Assembly: GCA_040879985.1 (NCBI GenBank)
Contig: JBBDJH010000004.1
Location: 84,479-148,478 of the forward strand
Source of the DNA: VRUE01 sp040879985
GTDB lineage: Bacteria; Actinomycetota; Thermoleophilia; Solirubrobacterales; 70-9
Length of the DNA stretch: 64,000 bases
Direction of reading: 5' to 3'
The stretch's first letter is position 1. Each line of letters opens with the position of its first letter. Positions 1 to 8,824 of the stretch are shown here, piece by piece. Under the pieces are notes generated by a model. The model saw nothing but the letters and a program-made list of their open reading frames with translations. It was not told the origin of the DNA and searched no databases. The position numbers and the translations under genes are program-made.

Positions 1-1059
1 GTTGGCGAGCAGCGAGTCGAGCGGGGCGTCGTCGCGGACCTGGAAGGTGCCGTCGTCGCTGTCGCTCTCGATCAGTTCGGAGATCAGCGAGGTGGTGCGG
101 GAGGTCTCGGGGACCTCGTCGGCCTTGTCGCGGATCACCAGGCCGAGGAAGCGGTGGGCCGCGTCGACGACCGGGAACCAGGACCAGCGGTAGCGCAGGA
201 AGTACTCGTCGAGGGCCTGCTCGACGCTGAGCTTGCCGGGGATCGCCACGGGTTCGCGGTCCATGATGTCGGAGACCGTGAGCTCGCTGATCCGGCTGGT
301 GATCGCGGTCTGGGCGGTGGCGGCCCGTGCCGAGCCGTTGATGACGAAGCCGATCAGGGCCAGCCAGACGCCGCTGAAGAGGTAGCCGTCGAAGATAAGC
401 AGCAGGCCGCCGGCGACGAAGAGCCAGGCGAAGACGCGGCCGAGGCCGGCCGCGAAGCGGGTCGCCGAGGTGCGGTTGCCGGTCCGCCACCAGGCGATCG
501 CGCGGACGATCCGGCCACCGTCCATCGGGAAGGCGGGCAGCAGGTTGAAGATCAGGACCAGCAGGTTGATCGTCGCCAGCCAGCCGACCATCGCCAGCAC
601 CCCCGAGACGCCCGAGTTGCTCTCGATCAGGACCGCCTTGCCGAACCCCTCGCCGCCCGCGGCGAGCAGCCCGATCGCGGCGAGGACGACGACGATCGCC
701 AGGGTGACGAGCGGGCCGGCGACGGCGACCTTGAACTCGGTCGCCGGGCTGTCCGATTCGCGGTCCATGCGCGCCATCCCGCCGAAGATCCAGAGCTGAA
801 TGCTGGTGATGCCAATCCCCCTGCGCAGGGCGACGAAGGCGTGGCCGAGCTCGTGCAGGACGATCGAGGTGAAGAAGCCGAGCGCGCTGAGCACCGCCAG
901 CACGAACGGGGTCGTGGAGGAGCTGCTCTGGCCGAGCACGTCCCCGTAGAACTGCGAGAGCCAGAAGATGACGAGGAAGAGGACGAGGAACCAGGACCAG
1001 TCGACCGCGATGCGGATCCCCCGCACGTGGAAGAGGGTTATCGATTTGCCGCCGGGCAT
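1..1059 (-). CDS. M50 site-2-type membrane metalloprotease with CBS domains (partial)
   Basis: The reverse strand reads open from an ATG at 1059 to the left edge (353 codons, C-terminus missing). The zinc-binding HELGH lies at residues 69-73 inside a hydrophobic segment, and the second M50 motif, NLLPAFPMDGGR, at 172-183. These are the two metal-site motifs of intramembrane site-2 proteases of the SpoIVFB/Rv2869-like group. Hydrophobic stretches near residues 22-36, 50-75, 110-135, 155-177 and 205-242 fit a polytopic membrane enzyme. From about residue 260 (SELTVSDIM) the sequence resembles a CBS pair, typical of the M50B class with cytosolic CBS domains. Known members cleave membrane-bound anti-sigma factors or other transmembrane substrates; the substrate here is unknown. 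It is divergent from the M28 peptidase gene across the scaffold gap, so the promoter region is not fully visible. Confidence 0.93.
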   Translation of the reverse strand, partial: MPGGKSITLFHVRGIRIAVDWSWFLVLFLVIFWLSQFYGDVLGQSSSSTTPFVLAVLSALGFFTSIVLHELGHAFVALRRGIGITSIQLWIFGGMARMDRESDSPATEFKVAVAGPLVTLAIVVVLAAIGLLAAGGEGFGKAVLIESNSGVSGVLAMVGWLATINLLVLIFNLLPAFPMDGGRIVRAIAWWRTGNRTSATRFAAGLGRVFAWLFVAGGLLLIFDGYLFSGVWLALIGFVINGSARAATAQTAITSRISELTVSDIMDREPVAIPGKLSVEQALDEYFLRYRWSWFPVVDAAHRFLGLVIRDKADEVPETSRTTSLISELIESDSDDGTFQVRDDAPLDSLLAN

Positions 1060-1086
1060 TGCCTCAATAGTACGGGGACGTCGGGG

Positions 1087-1186
1087 NNNNNNNNNNNNNN
1101 NNNNNNNNNNNNNNNNNNNNNNNNNNNNNNNNNNNNNNNNNNNNNNNNNNNNNNNNNNNNNNNNNNNNNNNNNNNNNNNNNNNNNN
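1087..1186. other. Assembly gap of 100 N
   Basis: Exactly 100 undetermined bases, the conventional length for a gap of unknown size. The nine bases before it (1078-1086) and the nine after it (1187-1195) are both ACGTCGGGG, so the two contig ends may overlap and the true gap may be zero or negative. It sits between two divergent start codons and so hides or duplicates their shared promoter region. Confidence 0.99.
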
Positions 1187-1197
1187 ACGTCGGGGCC

Positions 1198-2373
1198 ATG
1201 GCGATTGACGAGGCACGACTGCGAAGTTTGTTGGAGGAGCTTGAGGTGATTGAGCGGCCGTCTGCTTCAAAGGGGGAGCGACGGGCCGCAGAGTGGCTGG
1301 TGCGCAAGTTTGGCGAGCTGGGGGCGGAAGCCCGCATTGAGGCGGAGCAAGCGCACGGGACCTATTGGTGGCCGCTCGGCGTCGGCGCCGCGCTCGGGGC
1401 GCTGGGTGGGGTCGTGGCGCTGCGTGGGCGGCGGCTGCGCGGCGGCGCCCTGGCCGGCGCCGCGGCGGCGGGGATGGCATCGGACTTCCCGCCCGGCAAG
1501 CGATGGCTGCGCCGCCTGCTGCCCCGCCGCACCACCTACAACGTCGTCTGCGAGCTCGGCGACCGCGAGGCGGAGCGCACGGTCGTCGTCATCGCCCACC
1601 ACGACGCCGCCCATTCCGGCCTCGTCTTCCATCCCAAGCTGCCCGAGATCGCCGACCGGCTGGGGATGATCGAGCGCAGCGACACCAGCCCGCCGCTGAT
1701 GGCGCCGGTGCTCGGCGGGCCGGCGCTGGCGGCGCTCGGCGCGCTCAGCGGCAGGCGCGGCCTGACGAAGCTGGGCGTCTTCCTCGGCCTCGGCTCGGCC
1801 GCGGCGATGGCCGAGATCGGCGCCCGCGGGGTCGTGCCCGGCGCCAACGACAACGGCACCGCGGTCGTCTCGCTGCTGGCCCTGGCCGAGCATCTGCGCG
1901 AGCAGCCGCCGCAGAACCTGCGGGTGATCCTGCTCTCGGCCGGCTCGGAGGAGTCGTTCAGCGAGGGGATGAAGGCCTTCGGCGAGCGCCACTTCCCGCG
2001 GCTGCCGCGCGAGAGCACCTTCTTCCTCTGCCTCGAGTCGATCGGCTCGCCGCACCTGCTGGTCCTGCGCGGCGAGGGCTTCCTGAAGATGCGCGAGTAC
2101 CCGCAGCGGGCGCTGGCGCTGCTCGACGGCCTCGCCGAGGAGCTCGGCATCTGGCTCTACCCCAACCTGCGCCTGCGCAACGGCACCGACGGCCTCGAGT
2201 CAATGGCGGCCGGCTACGAGACCGCGGTGATCGCCGGCTGCACCGATCTCAAGCAGCCCGCCAACTACCACTGGTGGCACGACCTCGCCGAGAACGTCGA
2301 CTTCGGCAGCGTCGCCGACGGCATCCGCCTCTCCGAGGCGACGATCCGCCGCCTCGACGACCAGTGGCTGTGA
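1198..2373 (+). CDS. M28-family zinc aminopeptidase-like protein
   Basis: A 391-residue protein starting at the first ATG after the gap. Metal-site motifs of M28 co-catalytic zinc peptidases appear in order: HHDAAHSG at about 134-141, NDNGT at 217-221 and SEES at 250-253. A further acidic stretch, LCLESIG, follows near residue 283. A hydrophobic segment at about 58-75, and weaker ones near 163-205, interrupt the catalytic fold, so the protein may be membrane associated; no cleavable signal peptide is seen. M28 enzymes remove N-terminal amino acids or process small peptides, and the substrate cannot be read from sequence. Because the start lies only 12 bases from the N gap, a longer N-terminus cannot be excluded. 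Codon use matches its neighbours. Confidence 0.88.
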   Translation: MAIDEARLRSLLEELEVIERPSASKGERRAAEWLVRKFGELGAEARIEAEQAHGTYWWPLGVGAALGALGGVVALRGRRLRGGALAGAAAAGMASDFPPGKRWLRRLLPRRTTYNVVCELGDREAERTVVVIAHHDAAHSGLVFHPKLPEIADRLGMIERSDTSPPLMAPVLGGPALAALGALSGRRGLTKLGVFLGLGSAAAMAEIGARGVVPGANDNGTAVVSLLALAEHLREQPPQNLRVILLSAGSEESFSEGMKAFGERHFPRLPRESTFFLCLESIGSPHLLVLRGEGFLKMREYPQRALALLDGLAEELGIWLYPNLRLRNGTDGLESMAAGYETAVIAGCTDLKQPANYHWWHDLAENVDFGSVADGIRLSEATIRRLDDQWL

Positions 2374-2407
2374 GCCGAACTCCGACCGCGTGGTCGGATT
2401 TCGCATC

Positions 2408-2413
2408 TATAGG
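2408..2413 (+). promoter_or_regulatory. Candidate -10 element for the sdh-mrp run
   Basis: TATAGG ends 9 bases before the GTG chosen for sdhA. An AGGA at 2411-2414 is also correctly spaced from that GTG, so the site could be a -10 for a near-leaderless transcript or part of a ribosome binding site. It is the only AT-rich hexamer in the short space after the M28 gene. Confidence 0.35.
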
Positions 2414-2422
2414 ATCGCCGCC

Positions 2423-4111
2423 GTGCCCACTCATGACGTACTGGTGATCGGCGCCGGGCTGGCCGGACAGAGGGCCGCCCTGGCCGCGGCCGAGCAAGGG
2501 GTCTCGGTCGGGATCCTCAGCAAGGTCCACCCGGTGCGCTCGCACTCCAACGCGGCGCAGGGCGGGATCAACGCCGCGCTCAACCCCGGCGACTCCTGGG
2601 AGTCGCACGCCTTCGACACGGTCAAGGGCTCCGACTACCTCGGCGACCAGGACGCGATCGAAGTGATGTGCCGCGAGGCCCCCGAGGAGATCCTCCACCT
2701 CGAGCACCTCGGCGTCACCTTCCACCGCAACGAGGAGGGCAAGCTCGGCACCCGCGCCTTCGGCGGCGCCTCCGCCGCGCGCACCTACTACGTCGCCGAC
2801 ATCACCGGCCAGGCGATCATGCACGTCCTCTACGAGCAGCTGATGAAGCACTCCGACTCGGTCGCCCGCTACGAGGAGTGGTTCTGCACCGCCCTGGCCA
2901 TGGACGAGCAGGGCGAGTGCTGCGGCGTCGTCACCCGCAACATCGCCGACGGCTCGACGCAGCTGTTCACCGCGAAGGCGGTGATCCTCGCCTGCGGCGG
3001 TAACGGCCAGGTCTGGAAGCCGACCACCAACGCGCTGATCTGCACCGGCGACGGGATCGCGATGGCCTACCGGGCGGGCGCCAAGCTGATGGACATGGAG
3101 ATGATCCAGTACCACCCGACGACGCTGGCCGGCAAGGGCTTCCTGATCACCGAGGGTGCCCGCGGCGAGGGCGCCCACCTGCTCAACGCCAAGGGCGAAC
3201 GCTTCATGGAGCGCTACGCGCCGAACAAGATGGAACTGGCCTCGCGCGACGTCGTCTCCCGCGCCGAGCAGACCGAGATCGACGAGGGCCGCGGCTTCCC
3301 CGACGGCACCGTCGCGCTCGACATCACCGTCGTGCCGAAGAAGCGGATCCACGAGGCGCTGCGCGAGATCGTCCTCGTCGGCCAGGACTTCGCCGGCGTC
3401 GACATCACCAAGGAACCGATCCGGATCAAGCCCGGCAACCACTACACGATGGGCGGCGTCAAGACCGACGTCGACGGCCGCACCGACGTTCCCGGCCTCT
3501 ACGCCGCCGGCGAGACCGCCTGCGTCTCGGTCCACGGCGGCAACCGGCTCGGCGCCAACTCACTGCTCGACACGCTGATCTTCGGCCGCCGCTCCGGCGC
3601 CGACGCCGCCGCCCGCGCCAAGCGGATCGAGGGCTCGCGGCCCTCACGCGGGGCGCTCGAGGCCGAGCAGGCCGAGATCGACGCGATCTCCTCGCGTGAG
3701 AAGGGCTCCGGCCGGCGCGTCTCGGAGATCAAGTCCGAGCTGGGCACGACGATGGACGCCAAGGTCGCCGTCTTCCGCAACGAGGCCGGCATCCAGGAAG
3801 CGCTGGAGATCGTGCGCAGGCTGAAGGAGGAGGCGAAGTCCGCCTACATCGACGATAAGGGCAGCGTCTTCAACCAGGACATCCTCGGCGCGATCGAGCT
3901 CGGCTACATGCTCGACAACGCCGAGTGCACCTGCATCGGCGCGCTGGAGCGAAAGGAGAGCCGCGGCGCCCAGTACAGGACCGACTTCCCCGAGCGCAAC
4001 GACGCGGAGTGGCTCAAGCACATCGACATGCAGCGCGGCGACGACGGGCCGGAGATCTCATACTCAGAGGTGACGATGACCCAGTGGGAGCCCCAGGAGA
4101 GGACTTACTGA
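2423..4111 (+). CDS. sdhA: Succinate dehydrogenase/fumarate reductase flavoprotein subunit
   Basis: Catalytic FAD subunit that interconverts succinate and fumarate. The N-terminus has the dinucleotide-binding GAGLAG about ten residues from the start, followed by SHSNAAQGGI, which contains the histidine used for covalent FAD attachment in SdhA/FrdA. The active-site region HGGNRLGANSLLD is intact near residue 375. The GTG start is preferred because AGGA lies 8 bases upstream and the product then begins like other family members; an in-frame ATG at 2390 would add 11 residues with no homology. At 562 residues the length is normal. Its TGA shares one base with the ATG of sdhB. No SdhC or SdhD anchor genes follow; an HdrB-like subunit does, which is typical of the soluble-core type-E succinate:quinone reductases and the related MfrABE fumarate reductases. 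Confidence 0.96.
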   Translation: MPTHDVLVIGAGLAGQRAALAAAEQGVSVGILSKVHPVRSHSNAAQGGINAALNPGDSWESHAFDTVKGSDYLGDQDAIEVMCREAPEEILHLEHLGVTFHRNEEGKLGTRAFGGASAARTYYVADITGQAIMHVLYEQLMKHSDSVARYEEWFCTALAMDEQGECCGVVTRNIADGSTQLFTAKAVILACGGNGQVWKPTTNALICTGDGIAMAYRAGAKLMDMEMIQYHPTTLAGKGFLITEGARGEGAHLLNAKGERFMERYAPNKMELASRDVVSRAEQTEIDEGRGFPDGTVALDITVVPKKRIHEALREIVLVGQDFAGVDITKEPIRIKPGNHYTMGGVKTDVDGRTDVPGLYAAGETACVSVHGGNRLGANSLLDTLIFGRRSGADAAARAKRIEGSRPSRGALEAEQAEIDAISSREKGSGRRVSEIKSELGTTMDAKVAVFRNEAGIQEALEIVRRLKEEAKSAYIDDKGSVFNQDILGAIELGYMLDNAECTCIGALERKESRGAQYRTDFPERNDAEWLKHIDMQRGDDGPEISYSEVTMTQWEPQERTY

Positions 4112-5229
4112 TGGCCGAGTACACGCTGAAAGTCCGCCGCTACCTGCCGGAGAGCGGTGCCGCGGCCTACTGGGAGGAGTTCAAGGTCGAGCTCGACCCC
4201 TCGCTCTCGGTGCTCGACGGGATCCTCCAAGCGAAGGACCGCGAAGACGGCTCGCTGGCGGTGCGCTGCTCCTGCCGCGCCGCGATCTGCGGCTCCTGCG
4301 GGATGAAGATCAACGGCCAGTCGGGGCTCGGCTGCAAGACCCAGATCGGCCACGCCCACGAAGACGCGAATCGCCGCAACGGCGGCGGCGAGCCGATCGT
4401 CGTCGAGCCGATGGGCAACATGCCCGTCGTCAAGGATCTGATCACCGACATGGAGTCGACCCACTGGAAGAAGATCCGCCGCGTCACCCCCTGGCTGCTG
4501 CCGCACGGCGAGGCACCCGAACGCGAGTACGTGGTCGAGCCCGAATCGATGATCGACATCACCCAGTCGATGGCCTGCATCCAGTGCGGCGCCTGCGTCT
4601 CCTCCTGCCTCTCGATGGAGGCCGACCCCGACTTCATCGGCCCCGCGGCGCTGGCCAAGGCCTACCGCTTCGTCGGCGACCCGCGCGACGGCGAGGCCAG
4701 GGAGCGCCTCCACGACCTAGCCCACGACCCGCACGGGATCTACGACTGCACCCACTGCTTCAGCTGCATCGACGCCTGCCCGAAGGGGGTCGCGCCGATG
4801 GACCAGATCATGCGCCTGCGCCGCAAGGCCGGCGAGGAAGGGATCGAAGACCCCAACAGCGGCCACGACCACGAGCTGGCCTTCGTCAAGATCATCGAGA
4901 AGAAGGGCACGCTCGACGAGTCGCTGCTGCTGCAGGAGTCCTTCGCTCCCGGCCTGAAGGGCAAGCTGAAACCGAGCAAACGGGCAATCAGGGAAATGCT
5001 CGCCTCGATCCCGACGGCGATCCGCGGCCTGCGCAGCGGCAAGATGCGCTCACTGCCGAAGCTGATCCCCGGCGTCCACCCGAAGCTCCCCGACGGCGCC
5101 CAGGACGACGTCAAGGCGATCTACGCGCACGCCGAGCAGCACCGCGAGGAGTTCAACATCTACATCAAGGGCGAGGAGGACGTCGAGCCCGAGCCCGACG
5201 AGACCGCGACCGAGGAGACGACCGCATGA
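4111..5229 (+). CDS. sdhB: Succinate dehydrogenase/fumarate reductase iron-sulfur subunit
   Basis: Electron-transfer subunit linking SdhA to the quinone-side partner. A plant-type [2Fe-2S] domain carries Cys53, 55, 60, 63 and 75 (CSCRAAICGSC then C). Two ferredoxin-type motifs follow: CIQCGACVSSC (156-166) and CTHCFSCIDACPKG (213-226), which bind the other two clusters. At 372 residues it is longer than classic SdhB (about 240-260); the extra C-terminal 120 residues are charged and end in an acidic tail (EEDVEPEPDETATEE). The start overlaps the sdhA stop by one base and the stop overlaps the next gene's ATG by four, which implies translational coupling. The combination with an HdrB-like gene supports an SdhABE/MfrABE complex rather than a classical four-subunit complex II. 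Confidence 0.95.
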   Translation: MAEYTLKVRRYLPESGAAAYWEEFKVELDPSLSVLDGILQAKDREDGSLAVRCSCRAAICGSCGMKINGQSGLGCKTQIGHAHEDANRRNGGGEPIVVEPMGNMPVVKDLITDMESTHWKKIRRVTPWLLPHGEAPEREYVVEPESMIDITQSMACIQCGACVSSCLSMEADPDFIGPAALAKAYRFVGDPRDGEARERLHDLAHDPHGIYDCTHCFSCIDACPKGVAPMDQIMRLRRKAGEEGIEDPNSGHDHELAFVKIIEKKGTLDESLLLQESFAPGLKGKLKPSKRAIREMLASIPTAIRGLRSGKMRSLPKLIPGVHPKLPDGAQDDVKAIYAHAEQHREEFNIYIKGEEDVEPEPDETATEETTA

Positions 5230-6128
5230 AGCTCGCCTACTGGCCCGGCTGCGTCTCGCGCGGCTTCACCCCGGAGCTGCACGGCTCGATGGCCTTCACC
5301 GCCGAGAAGCTCGGCATCGAGCTGGTCGAACTCGACCGCGCCAACTGCTGCGGCGCCGGCGTGATCGCCGAGCACAACCAGGAGCTCGCCGACACGCTCA
5401 ACGCGAGCACCTTCGCGCTCGCCCAGCAGACCGGGCTGGCGATGATGAACATCTGCTCGACCTGCCAGGGCGCCCAGTCGGAGTGCCAGCAGCGGCTCGA
5501 CGCCGACTCCGCCTACCGGGCCCACATCAACGAGGTGCTGAGCGGCCAGGGGCTCGCCTACGAGAAGGGCAAGGACGGCTTCACGAACAAAAACTTCCTC
5601 TGGCTGCTGGTCGAGGACTACGGCCTCGACCGGCTCGCCGAGAAGGTCGTGCGACCGCTGACCGGCCTGCGGACCGGCCCCTTCTACGGTTGCTACGTCG
5701 TCCGCCCCAAGGAGCGGCTCGGCTACGACGAGTACCCCGAACGCGACCTCTACCTGGAGAAGGTGATCGAGGCGCTCGGCGGAGAGGTGGTCGAGTACGA
5801 CGGCGCCCGCAAGTGCTGCGGCTTCCCGGTGATCACGATGAACCGCGAGACCTCGCTGCGCCAGGCCGGCACCCACGTCGGCGACGCGCTCGACGCCGGC
5901 GCCGACTGCCTGGTCACGCCCTGCCCGCTCTGCCACCTCAACCTCGACATGCAGCAGCCCGAGGCGGCGAAGGTCGTCAACCGTGACCTCGGCCTCGCCG
6001 TCCTGCATCTCCCCCAGCTGGTCGGCCTGGCGCTCGGCGCCGAGCCGAAGCAGCTCGGGATGAGCAAGCACATCGCCTCGACCGGCTGGGTCGAGGAGCG
6101 GCTGGCGGGCGCCGGGGCGCCCGTCTAG
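5226..6128 (+). CDS. HdrB-like (CCG-domain) subunit of succinate/fumarate oxidoreductase, SdhE/MfrE type
   Basis: A 300-residue protein with two CCG domains. The first has Cys41-Cys42-Gly with Cys77 and Cys80 (CSTC); the second has Cys197-Cys198-Gly with Cys233 and Cys236 (CPLC). This is the cysteine arrangement of heterodisulfide reductase subunit B, where it holds unusual non-cubane [4Fe-4S] clusters. In type-E succinate:quinone reductases and MfrE this subunit replaces the membrane anchors and passes electrons to or from (methyl)menaquinone, probably through a monotopic membrane contact. It directly overlaps sdhB, so the three genes are one unit. No transmembrane segment is apparent. The mrp operon starts six bases after its stop. 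It should not be confused with the unrelated FAD assembly factor also named SdhE. Confidence 0.93.
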   Translation: MKLAYWPGCVSRGFTPELHGSMAFTAEKLGIELVELDRANCCGAGVIAEHNQELADTLNASTFALAQQTGLAMMNICSTCQGAQSECQQRLDADSAYRAHINEVLSGQGLAYEKGKDGFTNKNFLWLLVEDYGLDRLAEKVVRPLTGLRTGPFYGCYVVRPKERLGYDEYPERDLYLEKVIEALGGEVVEYDGARKCCGFPVITMNRETSLRQAGTHVGDALDAGADCLVTPCPLCHLNLDMQQPEAAKVVNRDLGLAVLHLPQLVGLALGAEPKQLGMSKHIASTGWVEERLAGAGAPV

Positions 6129-6134
6129 CCGATC

Positions 6135-8387
6135 GTGAGGGGCGCCACCGCGGCCCGGGTCGCGCCACCGCTCTCAATACTCCTCGCCGTCTCGGCCTTC
6201 GTCGCGACGCTCGCCGTCTGGCTGGCGGGGGGCGGCGCAATCGACGTCGCCTGGGCGCCCTCGCTCGACCTGCGGCTGAGCTTCGAGCTGGACGGGATCG
6301 GCGCCCTCTACGCCCTGCTCGCGACCGGCATCGGCGCCGTCGTCTTCGTCTACTCGTGGCCCTACCTGCCCCTCCACCTGGCTCACCAGGGGCGGCACCG
6401 GGCCGAGTCGGCGCGCTTCTACGCGCTGCTCGCCCTGTTCATGGTCTCGATGGTCGGCCTGGCGACCGCGCAGGACCTGATCGTGCTGTTCGTCTTCTGG
6501 GACCTGACCGCGATCGCCTCCTACTTCCTGATCGGCTACGACCGCCACGAGGCCGATTCGCGCTCGGCCGCGCTGATGGCCCTGCTGGTGACCGGGATCA
6601 GCGCCGTGCTGCTGCTGATCGGGGCGCTGATACTGCACGGCCAGTACGGCACCTTCCAGCTCGGCGAGCTGGTCGCCAGGGCCGAGCCGGGGACGCCGCT
6701 GACGCTGGCCGCGCTGCTGATCGCGATCGCCGGCCTGGCCAAGAGCGCCCAGGTGCCGCTGCACTTCTGGCTGCCGCGGGCGATGGCCGCGCCGACGCCG
6801 GTCTCCGCCTACCTGCACTCGGCGGCGATGGTGGCGGCCGGCGTGCTGCTGATCGGCCGCACCTACCCGCTGCTCGAGCAGAGCCGGCTCGTGCTCGACC
6901 TGCTGCTGGCATCGGGGGCCGCCTCGATCCTGGTCGGCGGCCTGCTCGCCCTGACCCGCGACAACCTGAAGCAGATCCTCGCCTACTCGACCTTCTCCCA
7001 GTACGGGTACGTGGTCGCGATGTACGGGCTCGGCGGTCCGATCGGCGCCTCCGCGGCGGCCTTCTACGTGATCTCCCACGCGATCGCCAAGAGTGCCCTC
7101 TTCCTCACCGCGGGGGCGGTTTCGGAGGCGACCGGGGGCCGCACCCAGCTCTCGCGGGTCGGCGGGCTCGGCCGCCCGCTGCCGCTGCTCGCCGTGGCCG
7201 CCGCCGTCGCCGCGGCGACGGTCGCGGCGCTGCCGCTGACGATCGGCTTCTTCGCCGACGAGCTGTTCTTCAAGGCGGCGATCGAGCGCGGCACCGGCTA
7301 CGCGCTGGCCGCGGTCGCCGCCGCCGCGCTGACCTTCTCCTACCTGGCCCGCTTCTGGCTAGGGGTCTTCACGGGCGCCCCGCAGGGCAGCGTCCAGCGG
7401 GTGCCGCTGCCGATGGTCGGCGCCGTGGCCGCGCTCGCCGCCGCCGCGCTGGCGGGCGGCGTCGCCTACGGCCCGATCGCCTCGCTGGCCGCCGAGGCCG
7501 GCGCCGCCAGCGTCGGCGGGCCGGCGCCGCTCAGCGTCGCCTACCACCTCGACCTGCGCGCCGAAAACCTGATGGCGGTCGCGGCCTGGGGCCTGGGCCT
7601 GCTGCTGCTCGCCTCGCTGAGCTTCAGCGGCGCCGCCCTGCGCGGCTTCGCCCGGCTCGGCGAGATCGCCGGCCCGGAGCGCCTCTACAGGGTCTCGCTG
7701 CGGACGCTGAACAGGGCGTCGGACGCGGTCCACGCGCTCGAGGTCCGCGACCTGCGGACGCGGGTCGCCGCCGTCCTCCTCCCGGCCGGCCTGCTGGTCG
7801 TGCTGGGCCTGATCGCGACGCCGATCGAGGGCGCCTACGTGGTCGGCGGCATCGGGATCGGCGAGCTCGGCCTCGTCCTCGCGCTGGCGCTGGCCGCGGC
7901 GACGGCGCTGGGAACCACCCTGCCGCGCAACCACCTCACCCTGGCGCTGGTCCTCTCCACCGTCGGCTTCTCGCTGGCGGGGGTCTACGCCTTCCTCGGC
8001 GCGCCCGACGTCGCCCTGGTCGCGATCCTGGTCGAGACGACGCTGGCGCTGCTCTTCATCGGCGTCTTCGGGATGCTGCCGGCGCGGGTGCTGAAACGCG
8101 AGGCCGAGCTGCCGACGACGCCGAACCGGCGCTGGCGGGACCCGCTCGTCGGGATCGTCTCCGGCGGCGTCGCCTTCGTCGTCGCCTGGGGCACCCTCTC
8201 GCGGCCGGCGGCCGGCGGCAGCGTCGCGCAGGAACAGCTCGAACGGGCGCCGGAAGCGCACGGCAAGGACATCGTCACGGTGATCCTCGCCGACTTCCGG
8301 GCGCTCGACACGCTGGGCGAGATCACGGTGGTGGCGATCGCCTTCGCCGGGGTGGCGACGCTGCTGCGCAGGGGGAAGCTCTGGTGA
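6135..8387 (+). CDS. mrpA: Mrp cation/proton antiporter subunit A
   Basis: A 750-residue polytopic protein homologous to complex I NuoL, with the extra C-terminal MrpA/MrpB-like segment (DUF4040-type) from about residue 560. Conserved proton-pathway features are visible: FWDLTAIASYFLIGY around 121-135, AKSAQVPLHFWLP at 202-214 with the key lysine at 203, and HSAAMVAAGV at 228-237. The acidic residue in the first motif is Asp123, where most MrpA and NuoL proteins have Glu, a conservative change. A GTG start six bases after the HdrB-like stop gives a normal N-terminal helix. Mrp complexes use all seven subunits to exchange Na+ (or K+/Ca2+) for protons across the cytoplasmic membrane. Its stop overlaps mrpB. 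Confidence 0.95.
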   Translation: MRGATAARVAPPLSILLAVSAFVATLAVWLAGGGAIDVAWAPSLDLRLSFELDGIGALYALLATGIGAVVFVYSWPYLPLHLAHQGRHRAESARFYALLALFMVSMVGLATAQDLIVLFVFWDLTAIASYFLIGYDRHEADSRSAALMALLVTGISAVLLLIGALILHGQYGTFQLGELVARAEPGTPLTLAALLIAIAGLAKSAQVPLHFWLPRAMAAPTPVSAYLHSAAMVAAGVLLIGRTYPLLEQSRLVLDLLLASGAASILVGGLLALTRDNLKQILAYSTFSQYGYVVAMYGLGGPIGASAAAFYVISHAIAKSALFLTAGAVSEATGGRTQLSRVGGLGRPLPLLAVAAAVAAATVAALPLTIGFFADELFFKAAIERGTGYALAAVAAAALTFSYLARFWLGVFTGAPQGSVQRVPLPMVGAVAALAAAALAGGVAYGPIASLAAEAGAASVGGPAPLSVAYHLDLRAENLMAVAAWGLGLLLLASLSFSGAALRGFARLGEIAGPERLYRVSLRTLNRASDAVHALEVRDLRTRVAAVLLPAGLLVVLGLIATPIEGAYVVGGIGIGELGLVLALALAAATALGTTLPRNHLTLALVLSTVGFSLAGVYAFLGAPDVALVAILVETTLALLFIGVFGMLPARVLKREAELPTTPNRRWRDPLVGIVSGGVAFVVAWGTLSRPAAGGSVAQEQLERAPEAHGKDIVTVILADFRALDTLGEITVVAIAFAGVATLLRRGKLW

Positions 8388-8824
8388 ACACGACCGAGCT
8401 GACGAAACTGACGGCGCGGCTGCTGTTTGCGCCGATCCTGGTGATCGCCGTCGCGGTGCTGGTCAAGGGCTACGAGTCGGTCGGCGACGGGTTCTCGGCC
8501 GGCGTGATCGCGGCGCTCGCCCTGCTCCTCCAGTACCTCGCCCTGGGCCGCGAGGAGACCGAGCGCAGGCTGCCGATGCGCCTGGTGCCGGCGCTGGCCT
8601 TCATCGGCCTGCTCGCCGCGCTCGCCGTCGCCGCGATCCCGCTGCTGCGCGGCGACCCGCTGCTCACCCACGTGCCGGCCCCCGGCGCCGACGTGACCGT
8701 GCTGGGCACGCTCGAGGTGATCACGGCGGTCGCCTTCGACGCCGCGATCTTCCTGCTCGTGCTGGGCGCTGCGGTCGGCATCATCCACACGATCGCCAGG
8801 GCGGCCAACGAGGAGGCCTCGTGA
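8384..8824 (+). CDS. mrpB: Mrp antiporter subunit B
   Basis: A 146-residue membrane protein with about four hydrophobic segments, beginning at a GTG that overlaps the mrpA TGA and ending in an overlap with mrpC. The segment KGYESVGDGFSAGVI near residues 25-39 is the family's glycine-rich signature (normally GHNxPGGGFxGG), here diverged. MrpB is an essential small subunit of the hetero-oligomeric antiporter. Together with the C-terminal part of MrpA it resembles NuoJ-side pieces of complex I. The assignment rests on position in the A-B-C-D-E-F-G order and on this motif. Confidence 0.9.
   Translation: MNTTELTKLTARLLFAPILVIAVAVLVKGYESVGDGFSAGVIAALALLLQYLALGREETERRLPMRLVPALAFIGLLAALAVAAIPLLRGDPLLTHVPAPGADVTVLGTLEVITAVAFDAAIFLLVLGAAVGIIHTIARAANEEAS

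Noticed and set aside
154..2373. Long plus-strand frame through the M50 gene and the N gap into the M28 gene
   Set aside because: The part before 1198 is an antisense shadow of the M50 gene, rich in Asp/Arg/Gly without domain sense, and the N bases only appear to join it.
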